Of a stretch of 52,952 bases of DNA, positions 1 through 7,518 are shown piece by piece. The stretch is from positions 1 to 52,952 of the forward strand of contig CALXBK010000009.1 of assembly GCA_944386545.1 (NCBI GenBank). The letters run 5' to 3'. The notes beneath the pieces were generated by a model. The model made no database searches. It saw nothing but the letters and a program-made list of their open reading frames with translations, and was not told the origin of the DNA. The DNA is from an uncultured Ruminiclostridium sp. Its GTDB lineage: Bacteria; Bacillota; Clostridia; Oscillospirales; Ruminococcaceae. A program made the translations under genes and the position numbers. How positions within the stretch are numbered: the stretch's first letter is position 1; the number at the start of each line of letters is the position of its first letter.

Positions 1-233
1 GTGGCGTCAGCGTCATAGGTCTGCGTCCCCTTGTTGATCCAGGTTTGCGTTCCGTTCTCTTTGAAGAAGAACGCATACCCGGTGGGATACTCTGTAAATG
101 TGCTTCCCTTTGCCGAATAGTAAGATTTTTGTGTATTATCCGTCATAACAATCGTAATGCGGACAGGCACATAAGAAGTTACACCCGCAGGAAGGTTGCC
201 CTCCAAAACAGGCATATTATTGGAGCCTTGCCC
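1..233 (-). pseudogene. Downstream part of GLUG adhesin, beyond an in-frame TGA
   Basis: After the TGA at 234-236 the same frame stays open to the window edge. It encodes a plausible continuation: a Gly-Gln-Gly-Ser-Asn-Asn turn, MPVLEGNLPAGVTSY, then a beta-rich stretch ending in TWINKGTQTYDAD. In GLUG-type proteins a Trp commonly stands between the LLNQGQ segment and the Gly-Gln that follows, so the TGA most simply replaces TGG. What is seen is the open frame and the protein-like composition. That the two parts were once one gene is inference. The left end lies outside the window. Confidence 0.6.
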
Positions 234-2363
234 TCATGGTGTCCCTGTCTGCCCTTGGTTCAGCAGCCATGCCACCTCGCCGGAGGCGAACTGTTCGGCG
301 GTTTTGGATTCAGCGTTTGTGTCGCCTCTGGGGTTGCCGATTCCGTACTCCGCTGTGCCCGCAAGCCAATAGCAGTTCGTGATGGTGCCGGTGTTGTACC
401 CGCACACGCCGCCGACATTGTATTTGGAATCGGTACCGCTGACGATACCGCTGACGCTGCCGCTGTTCCAGCAGTTCTCAACGGTTTTATTGCTATACCC
501 ACACACGCCGCCGACACAGGAGGCAGTGGTGCTTTCGGCTTTGACAGCGCCGCTGTTCCAGCAGTTCCGGATGATACCATCGTTCCACCCGCACACACCG
601 CCGGCATAGGCGGCGTTCCTGTCGTTATTGCTGCCATTGCAGGTGGCAGTGACGCTGCCGCTGTTCCAGCAGTTCTCAACGGTACCAGCGCTATACCCAC
701 ACACACCGCCGGCATAGGCTATCTTGTCGGTGACGGTCACCACAACCGACACATCGCTGTCGGCTACCCCCAGGTTTTTCACCACTGCGTTTTCGCCGAT
801 TACGCCGAATAAGCCGGCGACATCGCTGCTGCTGACGCTGCATTGCAGCCTGGAGATGGTGTGGCCCTGGCCATCAAAGGTGCCGTTGTAGATGTAGGCG
901 TTTTCTTTGCCTATGGGCGTCCATGCTTTATTCCCGAGGTCAATGTCCGCTGTCAGTATGGCGTTGGCGGTTGTATTTCCAGTATTCACCGCTTCCGCAA
1001 ACGCGTAAAGTTGTTCCGCTGTTGAGATTGTGTATGTGGTCGGTTCCGTCTTTTCAGTGACCGTCAGGGTGGCGGCGTTGCTGATGACGCCGACGCCGCT
1101 GGCGCTCTTCACCACACAGCGGTATTGGTAGTTGCTCATATCGGTAGCGGTGCTGCTTATGGTATAGCTGGCGCTGGTTGCGCTTTCGATATTTGCCCAG
1201 CTGCTGCCGTTGTCCGTGCTCTGCTGCCACTGGTAGGTCTGCGCGTTGCTGGCGGTAACAGAGAACATGGCGGCGCTGCCCTCGGTCACCGTCTGGCCTG
1301 TGGGCTGGGCGGTGATGCTGGGGGTCTGAATATCGTTTGCGCTTCCTTTCAGTTTACCTGTCACGGTGCCGCCGCTCTCCACATTGATGGTGCCGTTGTT
1401 GGTCAGGTTGCCGTTGCAGCTCAGCGAGGAGCCATCCGGGACGGTCAGGGTCTCGCCTTCATTGATGGTGAGGTCATTCTGCAACTCCACCGTTCCGTAC
1501 ACGGTGCCATTCTTGCCGTCAAAGACGATGCCGCTTCTATTATTACCCGTTGGTGTCGGCGTAGGAAGCGTTTCCAAAATTCTTGATGCACTGATCCCGC
1601 CATTTCTGGCGTCCACAATGGCATTATCGCTGACGGTCAGACTGGTGGTGGCGCCGGTGGCTTTAGACGATCCCACATAAAACTGTATCCCATCATTGCC
1701 CTCGCTGGCGCTGGCGGTCAGGCTGCCGCCATTGACGGCAAGGGAGAGCTGCGGGGAGCTGGTGGCGTCACTACCGGACTGCACACAGACGCCGGCGTAG
1801 CTAGAATAGATTTGAGTAGTCTTTGCATCGACGGAAGCGTTTTTAATGGTCAAGGAGGCATCGCCTGTTCCGCTTTTGACATATATTCCGTAAGAAGAAC
1901 CAGATACTTCCAGACTGCCGTCATCGTCGCTATTTTGGATGAGAAGGGAGGCATTTGTGCCTACTGTCCCTCCTTGTTGTGCATCCACATAAATCCCATA
2001 GTTGCCTGTGATGGTATTCGTGCCAATCAGTTCGATAGTCAGGGCAACTGATTGATTGCTGCTACACAGAGCATAGATCCCGGAGCCAAAAGGTGATTCG
2101 GTAGTAGACCCTCCCTGGATGGTCGCATTGTGCAGTTTCAGGGTGCCTTGGCCGTCGTAGTATATGTAGTTATTTCCCTCCGGCTGATTCTCTTGATGGG
2201 CCCAAGTTGTTCCACCGTCAGAGGATGTCCAGTATCCGGCACTAATTGTTGTACTGCCCACATACAGTGTTTGAGGCGCAGTGCCTTCCGCCAGCGCCGT
2301 GACGGGCAGCAGGCCCAGGCAGAGGGCCAACACGCAGAGCAGACTCAATATTCGTTTTTTCAT
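234..2363 (-). CDS. Secreted GLUG-repeat adhesin-like protein with Ig-like domain, ended early by TGA
   Basis: This 709-residue protein probably acts on the cell surface; no enzymatic function is visible. The start is the ATG at 2361-2363 behind an AAAGGAGGA ribosome site. A longer upstream reading would run into the preceding gene and is rejected. Residues 1-25 are a signal peptide (MKKRILSLLCVLALCLGLL, ending ALA). A Ser/Thr/Asn/Gly-rich parallel beta-helix-like region fills about 30-330. An Ig-like domain (ITAQPTGQTVTEG ... YQWQQS) lies at about 345-435. Four GLUG-like repeats (GGVCGYSAGTVENCWNSG and variants) follow at about 560-690. No sortase signal is reached before the stop, so the product would be released, not anchored. 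It lies 23 bp downstream of the 960-residue adhesin in the same direction, so the two are probably cotranscribed. Confidence 0.85.
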   Translation of the reverse strand: MKKRILSLLCVLALCLGLLPVTALAEGTAPQTLYVGSTTISAGYWTSSDGGTTWAHQENQPEGNNYIYYDGQGTLKLHNATIQGGSTTESPFGSGIYALCSSNQSVALTIELIGTNTITGNYGIYVDAQQGGTVGTNASLLIQNSDDDGSLEVSGSSYGIYVKSGTGDASLTIKNASVDAKTTQIYSSYAGVCVQSGSDATSSPQLSLAVNGGSLTASASEGNDGIQFYVGSSKATGATTSLTVSDNAIVDARNGGISASRILETLPTPTPTGNNRSGIVFDGKNGTVYGTVELQNDLTINEGETLTVPDGSSLSCNGNLTNNGTINVESGGTVTGKLKGSANDIQTPSITAQPTGQTVTEGSAAMFSVTASNAQTYQWQQSTDNGSSWANIESATSASYTISSTATDMSNYQYRCVVKSASGVGVISNAATLTVTEKTEPTTYTISTAEQLYAFAEAVNTGNTTANAILTADIDLGNKAWTPIGKENAYIYNGTFDGQGHTISRLQCSVSSSDVAGLFGVIGENAVVKNLGVADSDVSVVVTVTDKIAYAGGVCGYSAGTVENCWNSGSVTATCNGSNNDRNAAYAGGVCGWNDGIIRNCWNSGAVKAESTTASCVGGVCGYSNKTVENCWNSGSVSGIVSGTDSKYNVGGVCGYNTGTITNCYWLAGTAEYGIGNPRGDTNAESKTAEQFASGEVAWLLNQGQTGTP

Positions 2364-2386
2364 AATGTTTCCTCCTTTTGACGGAT

Positions 2387-5269
2387 TTAAGCCCGTTCCT
2401 TTTTCCGCTTCCACAGCCCGGTGCCGAGCGCCCCGCCGGATACGAACAGCAGAGCAATCCACAGCATCATATTGCTACTATCGCCGGTCTGCGGCGATTG
2501 GGTATCGTCAGTAACAGCCGCCGCCTTAACGGTAAACTCCGTTGTAGCCGTACCGGTTTCGGAAACAATCGCCAGCGTGTGCTTGCCGACAGACAGAGTT
2601 TCCAGATATTCAGCTTTCAAAGTGACAATGGTGCTGCCTTCTTTTACTGTGTAGTTGGAAGCATCCAGGTCTTTGCCGTCTACCTGTACCTTCTGGAAGT
2701 GTTTATAAGCTGCATTGGAAGTAAAGGTAAGACCGTCCTTTGTGCCTTTTTGCCAGCTACCGTTTGCCCCGGCTGTGATGATGACCTTGAAATCGGAAGC
2801 AATCGCACCGCAGACAGTACATTTGCCATTGTCATAGCTGTGGCCGGTAGCCGGGATGTCTGCCACATCCTTCGTATCCGTGTGGATCTGGCCGTTAAAT
2901 TCAACGGTTGCCGTATAAATGGTTACTCCTGTTTCCGTACAGGTGGCTGGCGTCTTTACTGCTGATGTAACCGTTACCACCGGAGTTTCCTTATGGGTTT
3001 CATCCTTTTCACAGGTAAATGTCACCGTGCAGGTTTTTCCATCCTCCGACCAGCTCCAGACCGGTTCGCCATAGCTGTGACCGGTAGCCGGGATGTCTGC
3101 CACATCCTTCGTATCTGTGTAGGTTTTGCCGTTAAATTCGGCAGTCGCCGTATAAGTGGTTACGCCTGTTTCCGTGCAGGTAGCAGGGGTCTTTACTGCT
3201 GATGTTACATCTACCTTCGGGCTTTCCTTATGGTTTTCATCCTTTTCACAGGTAAACGTCACCGTGCAGGTTTTTCCATCCTCCGACCAGCTCCAGACCG
3301 GTTTTCCATAGCTGTGGCCGGTAGCCGGAAGATCTGCCACTTCCTTCGTATCCGTGTAGGTCTGACCATTAAATTCAACGGTTGCTGTATAAGTGGTTAC
3401 GCCTGTTTCCGTGCAGGTAGCAGGGGTCTTTACTGCTGATGTTACATCTACCTTCGGAGTCTCTTTATGAGTTGCGTCATTTTCACAGGTGAATGTGGCA
3501 ATTGCTGATTTACCATCTTCAGTCCAGCTCCAGACAGGATTACCCCATGTATGGACGTGTTCTTTGACTGTCAAGGAAACTGCATCACTTGTGATGCTTC
3601 CTGCGCTGTTGCTCACCACACAGCAGTATTGATAGCCGTTCATGCTGGTAGTGGTGGCCTCTGTGGTATAGGTAGCATCGGTGGCACCAACAATATCCGT
3701 CCAGCTTTGGCCGCTGTCAGTGCTTTGCTGCCACTGATAAGACAACGGCTCGGTGCCGCTGGTCACAACGGTAAAGGTGGCGGTTCCGCCCTCGGTCACA
3801 GTCTGGCTTGTAGGCTGGGTGGTGATGGTGGGCGCATACTTCACACTGTTGCCCAAACTATTCGCAAGGTTTTCGTCCAGCATTCCGCCGTCCACGATCA
3901 CATTATGATTTCCAGCGTTCAGGCTTGCACCGTCATCCAGCGTCAGGCTCTCGCCCTCGCCAATGGTGATGTCCTCCTGCAAGGTCACATCGCCGTACAC
4001 AGTGCCACTCTTGCCATCCCAAATGATGCCTCCGGTGCCATCAGACCCGCTGGCTGCAGGCTTCAATTCAGGAGCCGAGCCTGTTCCGTCCTTCGTTGTT
4101 ATGATGTTCGAAGCCTTGACCATAGCGTTGCCGCTGACCTTCATATTAGCTACTGCAGTGGCACCATTTACATTCGAAAGAAAATGGATTCCATTTGTTT
4201 CACCACTAGCCTGCAAACTGCCGCCCTTGACCTCAATGGTGAGGCTCGGACTTCCGGTCTGACTTGTGATCAACCGGACACCAGAACCGCCGTCCTGACT
4301 CCCCAACGCTGTAACACTTGCTTCTTCAATCGTCAAATTAGCACTGTTTTGGGAGGACATAAATATTCCTATTCCATTACCACTGAGGCCAGACACAGTC
4401 AAACTGCCGGAGCCACTGATGTTCAGTGAAGCATCTCCCCCACTACTAACATTGATTCCATTCCATCCGGAAACCTTGTTTTCTTCCTCTAAAACGATAT
4501 TCAGTGATACGGGGCCTGAACTACTCGCCGCGTAGATCCCGGCGCCAGATATGTTTACATCATCATACCATCCTTCAATGGTCGCATTCTTCAGCGTCAG
4601 GGTGGCGGAGTTTGGATCGTATTTGACATTCCAATTATTAGAAGTGTCGCTGGCTCCCTCAACCAGTTCTAGCTCCCCACTGTCAGTTGTGGCCCAGTAG
4701 GTGGTATCGTCACCACTCTTAACATTCTGATTTCCCACATACAGATTATTAGGCTTATCGTTATCCGCCGCCAGCGCCGTGACGGGCAGCATAAGAGCTG
4801 CACCGACGCAAACCTTGTCCAGTTCAGCACCCTCCACAGAGCAGACCGGGCAATCCGCATTGATTTCTTCCTCGATGCAGAGGGTTTCACAGGTACATTC
4901 TTCCGGCTGTGCGTCGGACGGAGTTGCCGGGTTCCCGCTGTCCTGTGCATTGCAAATCTCGCAAACATAGGTGCAAGGTGTTCCCTCTGTGGCGGGAACA
5001 TATCCGCAGGTTTCATCATGGCTGTGATTGCAGACTTCCGGGTCGGTCAGCCCGCCGCAACTCTCGTTGTGTTCATGAGAACATGGAATTTCCTCCGTCC
5101 CCTCGGTGTAGCTGCAGCTTTCATCATGCTGGGTGTGGTGTTCACACAGCCCGCTTGCGCTTGTGACAATACCGCTGTCCTGTACGCCTGCTTCGGCAAA
5201 CGCCATTGTCGGCAGCATGGACACGATCATGCACAGGCTGACAATTGCTGCAAACAATCGTTTTTTCAT
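2387..5269 (-). CDS. Cell-wall-anchored beta-helix/Ig adhesin with Cys-His N-terminal repeats and sortase signal
   Basis: This is a 960-residue surface protein. Residues 1-25 form a signal peptide (cleavage near MAFAEA). Residues 38-95 hold three His/Cys repeats of the HxxxCxY type, possibly metal-binding. Around residues 95-160 is a second Cys-rich stretch that runs into an internal hydrophobic segment, VGAALMLPVTALAA. A beta-helix-like region (about 170-470), an Ig-like domain (about 480-570) and three tandem 79-residue repeats (about 575-811) follow, then a small beta domain. The C-terminus is a sorting signal: SPQTG at 925-929, a hydrophobic helix and a KRKKERA tail. SPQTG is an LPXTG variant, so class B or D-like sortase use is inference. 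The ATG overlaps the stop of the upstream small gene by 4 bp (ATGA), which implies translational coupling. Confidence 0.9.
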   Translation of the reverse strand: MKKRLFAAIVSLCMIVSMLPTMAFAEAGVQDSGIVTSASGLCEHHTQHDESCSYTEGTEEIPCSHEHNESCGGLTDPEVCNHSHDETCGYVPATEGTPCTYVCEICNAQDSGNPATPSDAQPEECTCETLCIEEEINADCPVCSVEGAELDKVCVGAALMLPVTALAADNDKPNNLYVGNQNVKSGDDTTYWATTDSGELELVEGASDTSNNWNVKYDPNSATLTLKNATIEGWYDDVNISGAGIYAASSSGPVSLNIVLEEENKVSGWNGINVSSGGDASLNISGSGSLTVSGLSGNGIGIFMSSQNSANLTIEEASVTALGSQDGGSGVRLITSQTGSPSLTIEVKGGSLQASGETNGIHFLSNVNGATAVANMKVSGNAMVKASNIITTKDGTGSAPELKPAASGSDGTGGIIWDGKSGTVYGDVTLQEDITIGEGESLTLDDGASLNAGNHNVIVDGGMLDENLANSLGNSVKYAPTITTQPTSQTVTEGGTATFTVVTSGTEPLSYQWQQSTDSGQSWTDIVGATDATYTTEATTTSMNGYQYCCVVSNSAGSITSDAVSLTVKEHVHTWGNPVWSWTEDGKSAIATFTCENDATHKETPKVDVTSAVKTPATCTETGVTTYTATVEFNGQTYTDTKEVADLPATGHSYGKPVWSWSEDGKTCTVTFTCEKDENHKESPKVDVTSAVKTPATCTETGVTTYTATAEFNGKTYTDTKDVADIPATGHSYGEPVWSWSEDGKTCTVTFTCEKDETHKETPVVTVTSAVKTPATCTETGVTIYTATVEFNGQIHTDTKDVADIPATGHSYDNGKCTVCGAIASDFKVIITAGANGSWQKGTKDGLTFTSNAAYKHFQKVQVDGKDLDASNYTVKEGSTIVTLKAEYLETLSVGKHTLAIVSETGTATTEFTVKAAAVTDDTQSPQTGDSSNMMLWIALLFVSGGALGTGLWKRKKERA
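2833..3543 (-). repeat. Three tandem 237-bp coding repeats in the 960-residue adhesin
   Basis: Three consecutive units of 237 bp (79 codons) are highly alike at the DNA level. Each encodes a segment beginning GHSYG.PVWSW.EDGK, continuing CTVTFTCE.D..HKE.P and ending TDTK.VAD.PAT. Each unit has two conserved Cys. Such repeats can expand or contract by recombination, so copy number may vary between strains. Confidence 0.85.
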
Positions 5270-5601
5270 AATGTTTCCTCCTTGTTTGCGCCTGTGTTCA
5301 TTTGCTTTGCCGAAACACAGCGCATATTTTCATTGTGGCAGACACCCAGAATGGATTCGGCTGGCTGCCGGAAGTAGACGCAGGAACCGCAGTCAATACT
5401 TGCGGGATCATCATCTACCATGACGGCGTGAGGGCAGGCGTCCTCAATAGTCAAAAGAATAGGACGTCCCTCCGGGGTGTAGATCGGGGATTGTTCTATA
5501 AACAAACTGTAATCCTCGATTTCTTTTTTAGAGTGTTCGTCCCATCGCAAAGGAATCTCTATCACCTTCCCCTCATATTCATAGCGATTGATTTTACTCA
5601 T
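5266..5601 (-). CDS. Small Cys-rich protein of unknown function between TetR regulator and adhesins
   Basis: This 111-residue protein starts at the ATG 5599-5601 behind an AGGTGG site; an upstream in-frame start would add nine residues. I do not recognise a named family. The N-terminal half looks like a beta-strand domain (YEYEGKVIEIPLRWDE). The C-terminal half carries CPHAV, CGSCVYF, GVCHN and RCVSA, five Cys that could bind a metal. There is no signal peptide or membrane segment. It overlaps the tetR stop by 8 bp and its own TGA overlaps the adhesin ATG, so it is locked into the adhesin operon. A role in control or in adhesin maturation is only inference from context. Confidence 0.75.
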   Translation of the reverse strand: MSKINRYEYEGKVIEIPLRWDEHSKKEIEDYSLFIEQSPIYTPEGRPILLTIEDACPHAVMVDDDPASIDCGSCVYFRQPAESILGVCHNENMRCVSAKQMNTGANKEETL

Positions 5602-6196
5602 GGGCACCACCTGCTTTCCAATTTTCACTCCCTGTTTTCATGGCAATAAATGCCCGCAGGAAAGTACGAATTGCATTTAACTGTAACTGTAGATAGTCCT
5701 CGTCCTCAAACAGCGCATAATGAACACAGGCACGGACAAACAGATAGGTCATGCCCTGGATAAAATCTGTGGGCATCCCCAGTTTGCCGGAAAGCAGTTC
5801 GGCATAATTGTGATACCTGATATTAACACCTTTGAAAAATTCCTTGCCGTATTCCCGGTACTTTGGGCTTGCATACACCTGATACATAAAGCGGTATTTT
5901 GCTCCGTGGAGTTTTGCAGTGAGATAAGGCATTTCCCGCAAAAATCGTTCGATGTCAGCAAAACTGGTGGGGGCCTGTGCCATAAAGTCGTCTTCCACCT
6001 TTGCCATACAGTGGGCAGTGGCTTCGATTACAAGATTATCCTTACTTTCAAAATAATAAAGTAAGCTCCCATTGGTAACCCCACAAGCATCTGCAAGCAT
6101 TTTCAAACTCGTGTTTTCCAATCCGTTTTCACAAAAAGTATCAAAGCAGGTTTCCAGAAATGCTGTACGCCTTTCCGGGATCCCTTTTTCTTGCAA
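5594..6196 (-). CDS. TetR/AcrR-family transcriptional regulator
   Basis: This 200-residue protein has an N-terminal helix-turn-helix typical of TetR proteins (residues about 8-55; TSLKMLADACGVTNGSLLYYF is the recognition region, followed by KDNLV). The rest is an all-helical ligand-binding domain that I cannot assign to a ligand. The start is a TTG at 6194-6196 with AGGAGG at the right distance; no ATG fits. It is the first gene of a chain with the small Cys-rich protein and the two adhesins, so it probably controls its own operon, which is the normal arrangement for TetR proteins. A candidate palindromic operator lies 26 bp upstream (6222-6239). Confidence 0.9.
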   Translation of the reverse strand: MQEKGIPERRTAFLETCFDTFCENGLENTSLKMLADACGVTNGSLLYYFESKDNLVIEATAHCMAKVEDDFMAQAPTSFADIERFLREMPYLTAKLHGAKYRFMYQVYASPKYREYGKEFFKGVNIRYHNYAELLSGKLGMPTDFIQGMTYLFVRACVHYALFEDEDYLQLQLNAIRTFLRAFIAMKTGSENWKAGGAHE

Positions 6197-6221
6197 TATA
6201 ATTCACCTCCTGCTTTTTTTG

Positions 6222-6239
6222 ATTGACTAAGCGGTAAAT
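6222..6239. promoter_or_regulatory. Candidate TetR operator
   Basis: An imperfect inverted repeat, ATTGAC - 6 bp - GTAAAT (5 of 6 positions symmetric), lies between the upstream terminator and the TTG start of tetR. Position and symmetry suit an autoregulatory operator. It is short and unproven. Confidence 0.4.
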
Positions 6240-6277
6240 TCTATGAGAAAAAATTTGTACTGTTTATCAGGCGACAC

Positions 6278-6320
6278 AAAAAGGCGTACCCCATCCGTAT
6301 AAAAACGGGCGGAATACGCC
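6278..6320 (-). terminator. Leftward intrinsic terminator upstream of tetR operon
   Basis: On the minus strand a hairpin (outer stem GGCGTA/TACGCC, inner stem with CCGT/ACGG) is followed directly by TTTTT. It would stop transcription coming from the tnpV remnant before the tetR operon. Confidence 0.65.
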
Positions 6321-6375
6321 TTTGAAAAATATGCGATTGTACTCTTGACAAGGAAAAAGGGCGCAGTTATGCTGT

Positions 6376-6402
6376 GCTTGCTTGCTTGCTTGCTTGCTTG
6401 CT
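6376..6402. repeat. GCTT tetranucleotide repeat, almost seven units
   Basis: A run of GCTT units covers 27 bp. No convincing gene spans it. The only open frame across it (minus strand, 75 codons) shows the artefactual SKQASKQA product and has no convincing start site. Confidence 0.9.
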
Positions 6403-6616
6403 ACCAGTGTGCTTCCTGCCGCCATTTTTGTCAAGCCCCTTTCTGAACATAAATATACATATAAAATTCTATCACAAACCCCGCTGATTTTCAACCTCTA
6501 TTCGAGAAAAAATGGGGTGCGCTATCAACAATTCAGGTCGAATCATCTATTCCGCCGTGTAGACATTTAGAGGTCAAAAAGGCGTGATTTTAAGCCGTTT
6601 CCAGAGCCTAAACTTT

Positions 6617-6653
6617 GAGGGGCAAAGTGTTTGTACCCTTACCCCTCGTTTTT
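6617..6653 (+). terminator. Terminator-like hairpin next to transposon remnant
   Basis: GAGGGG pairs with CCCCTC across a 19-bp loop and is followed by GTTTTTG in the rightward direction. No rightward gene precedes it, so it may be a leftover of the mobile element. The rest of 6403-6674 shows nothing else I can support. Confidence 0.3.
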
Positions 6654-6674
6654 GCGTCTGAAAGCGTTACAGGC

Positions 6675-6821
6675 TCATTTTTGCAGCTTTATCATTACCT
6701 CGTCTATAAGGTCTGTATATCTGCCCTGCGCCAGCAGCTTATTGCGGTACGCAAGCAGGGCGTTAAAAACATACCGTCTTTCTTCTGCCGTCAAATAAAG
6801 GTGGTATTTCTTCTTTCTCAT
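6675..6821 (-). CDS. Small protein linked to tnpV
   Basis: This 48-residue protein (MRKKKYHLYLTAEERRYVF ... IDEVMIKLQK) starts at the ATG 6819-6821 behind GAGGTGATC. Small proteins of this type (beta hairpin, then an Arg/Lys-rich helix) are commonly found directly behind tnpV in clostridial mobile elements; that is from memory of the family. Its ATG overlaps the tnpV TGA (ATGA), so the two are coupled. Function unknown. Confidence 0.7.
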   Translation of the reverse strand: MRKKKYHLYLTAEERRYVFNALLAYRNKLLAQGRYTDLIDEVMIKLQK

Positions 6822-7198
6822 ACGAAGATCACCTCGGCATTGACGGTTTCCGTAACCGGCAACCGAAGGGCGTTCATTCTCTGCACCCACTCCATTTGAT
6901 TGTCGGTTTTCAGCGTTTCGGTAATGCCCTCACGCTCTGCCCGCTGCTTCATAAGACGGTCAAACAGCTCCTGCGCCTGTTCCTCAACATCGGCAAGGTA
7001 GGAATGCAGCCTGCCGCTTGTCAAAAGGCTGGTATAAAGCGCCTTTTTATGCTCACGGATATACCGCAAATGCCGCTGCCCCCATACGCCGATGTGCCGT
7101 TCTTCTTTTTCGGTTGGTAGTTCCAAGCAGGGGATATAATAATCGCCCCATAGCTCATACCAAAGACCGTTTTGCTCGTTGTAGATGTACTGTTTCAT
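6818..7198 (-). CDS. tnpV: TnpV-type transposon-encoded protein
   Basis: This 126-residue protein matches the TnpV family of Tn4451-like elements: an N-terminal WYELWGDYYIPCL motif, GVWGQRHLRYIREHK, then a helical part with LADVEEQAQELFDRL and a C-terminal WVQRMNALR. The start is the ATG at 7196-7198 behind GGAGG; a longer upstream reading lacks a ribosome site. TnpV has no established biochemical role. No transposase or large recombinase accompanies it here, so it marks a decayed or partial element inserted between ilvD and the adhesin operon. Confidence 0.85.
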   Translation of the reverse strand: MKQYIYNEQNGLWYELWGDYYIPCLELPTEKEERHIGVWGQRHLRYIREHKKALYTSLLTSGRLHSYLADVEEQAQELFDRLMKQRAEREGITETLKTDNQMEWVQRMNALRLPVTETVNAEVIFV

Positions 7199-7472
7199 TT
7201 TGTAATCCTCCAAAATTATATATTCGCACATACATCACAGTTTCCCGATTGCCACACTCTGTTATATCTTGTTATGAGATTTTCTTGCCCTTGTATTTGC
7301 CCTTATGAGCAAGGAGAGAAAGAGTAAACTTGTGTGTAACCGTATAAAGAGATAAGGAGAATACATTGCGATAAATCCTTTATTTTCAGGGCTTTTGGAG
7401 GATTTTATTAAAACACTGTAACCTCTGTTGAGAGGTCATAATTTACTGATATTCAAATCCAGATTTAACCGA
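7199..7472. other. Gap between tnpV and ilvD terminator
   Basis: No gene, RNA or convincing promoter seen. An AT-rich TATAAT lies too close to the tnpV ribosome site to be its -10. The left junction of the inserted block probably lies here, but I see no clear target duplication. Confidence 0.4.
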
Positions 7473-7508
7473 TAAAAATTAAGGGAGTGCCAAAAGGCTC
7501 TCCCTTAA
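7473..7508 (-). terminator. ilvD operon terminator
   Basis: A near-perfect 13-bp stem (TTAAGGGAGAGCC/GGCACTCCCTTAA, TTTT loop) is followed by TTTTTATC on the minus strand, 10 bp after the ilvD stop. Confidence 0.9.
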
Positions 7509-7518
7509 ATTCTATTAA

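Noticed and set aside
45..5623. Long plus-strand open frames opposite the adhesin genes
   Set aside because: They mirror the repetitive minus-strand genes, have no ribosome sites and give low-complexity products.
6267..6494. 75-codon minus-strand frame across the GCTT repeat
   Set aside because: Product is repeat-derived, with no clear ribosome site, and it covers the terminator hairpin.
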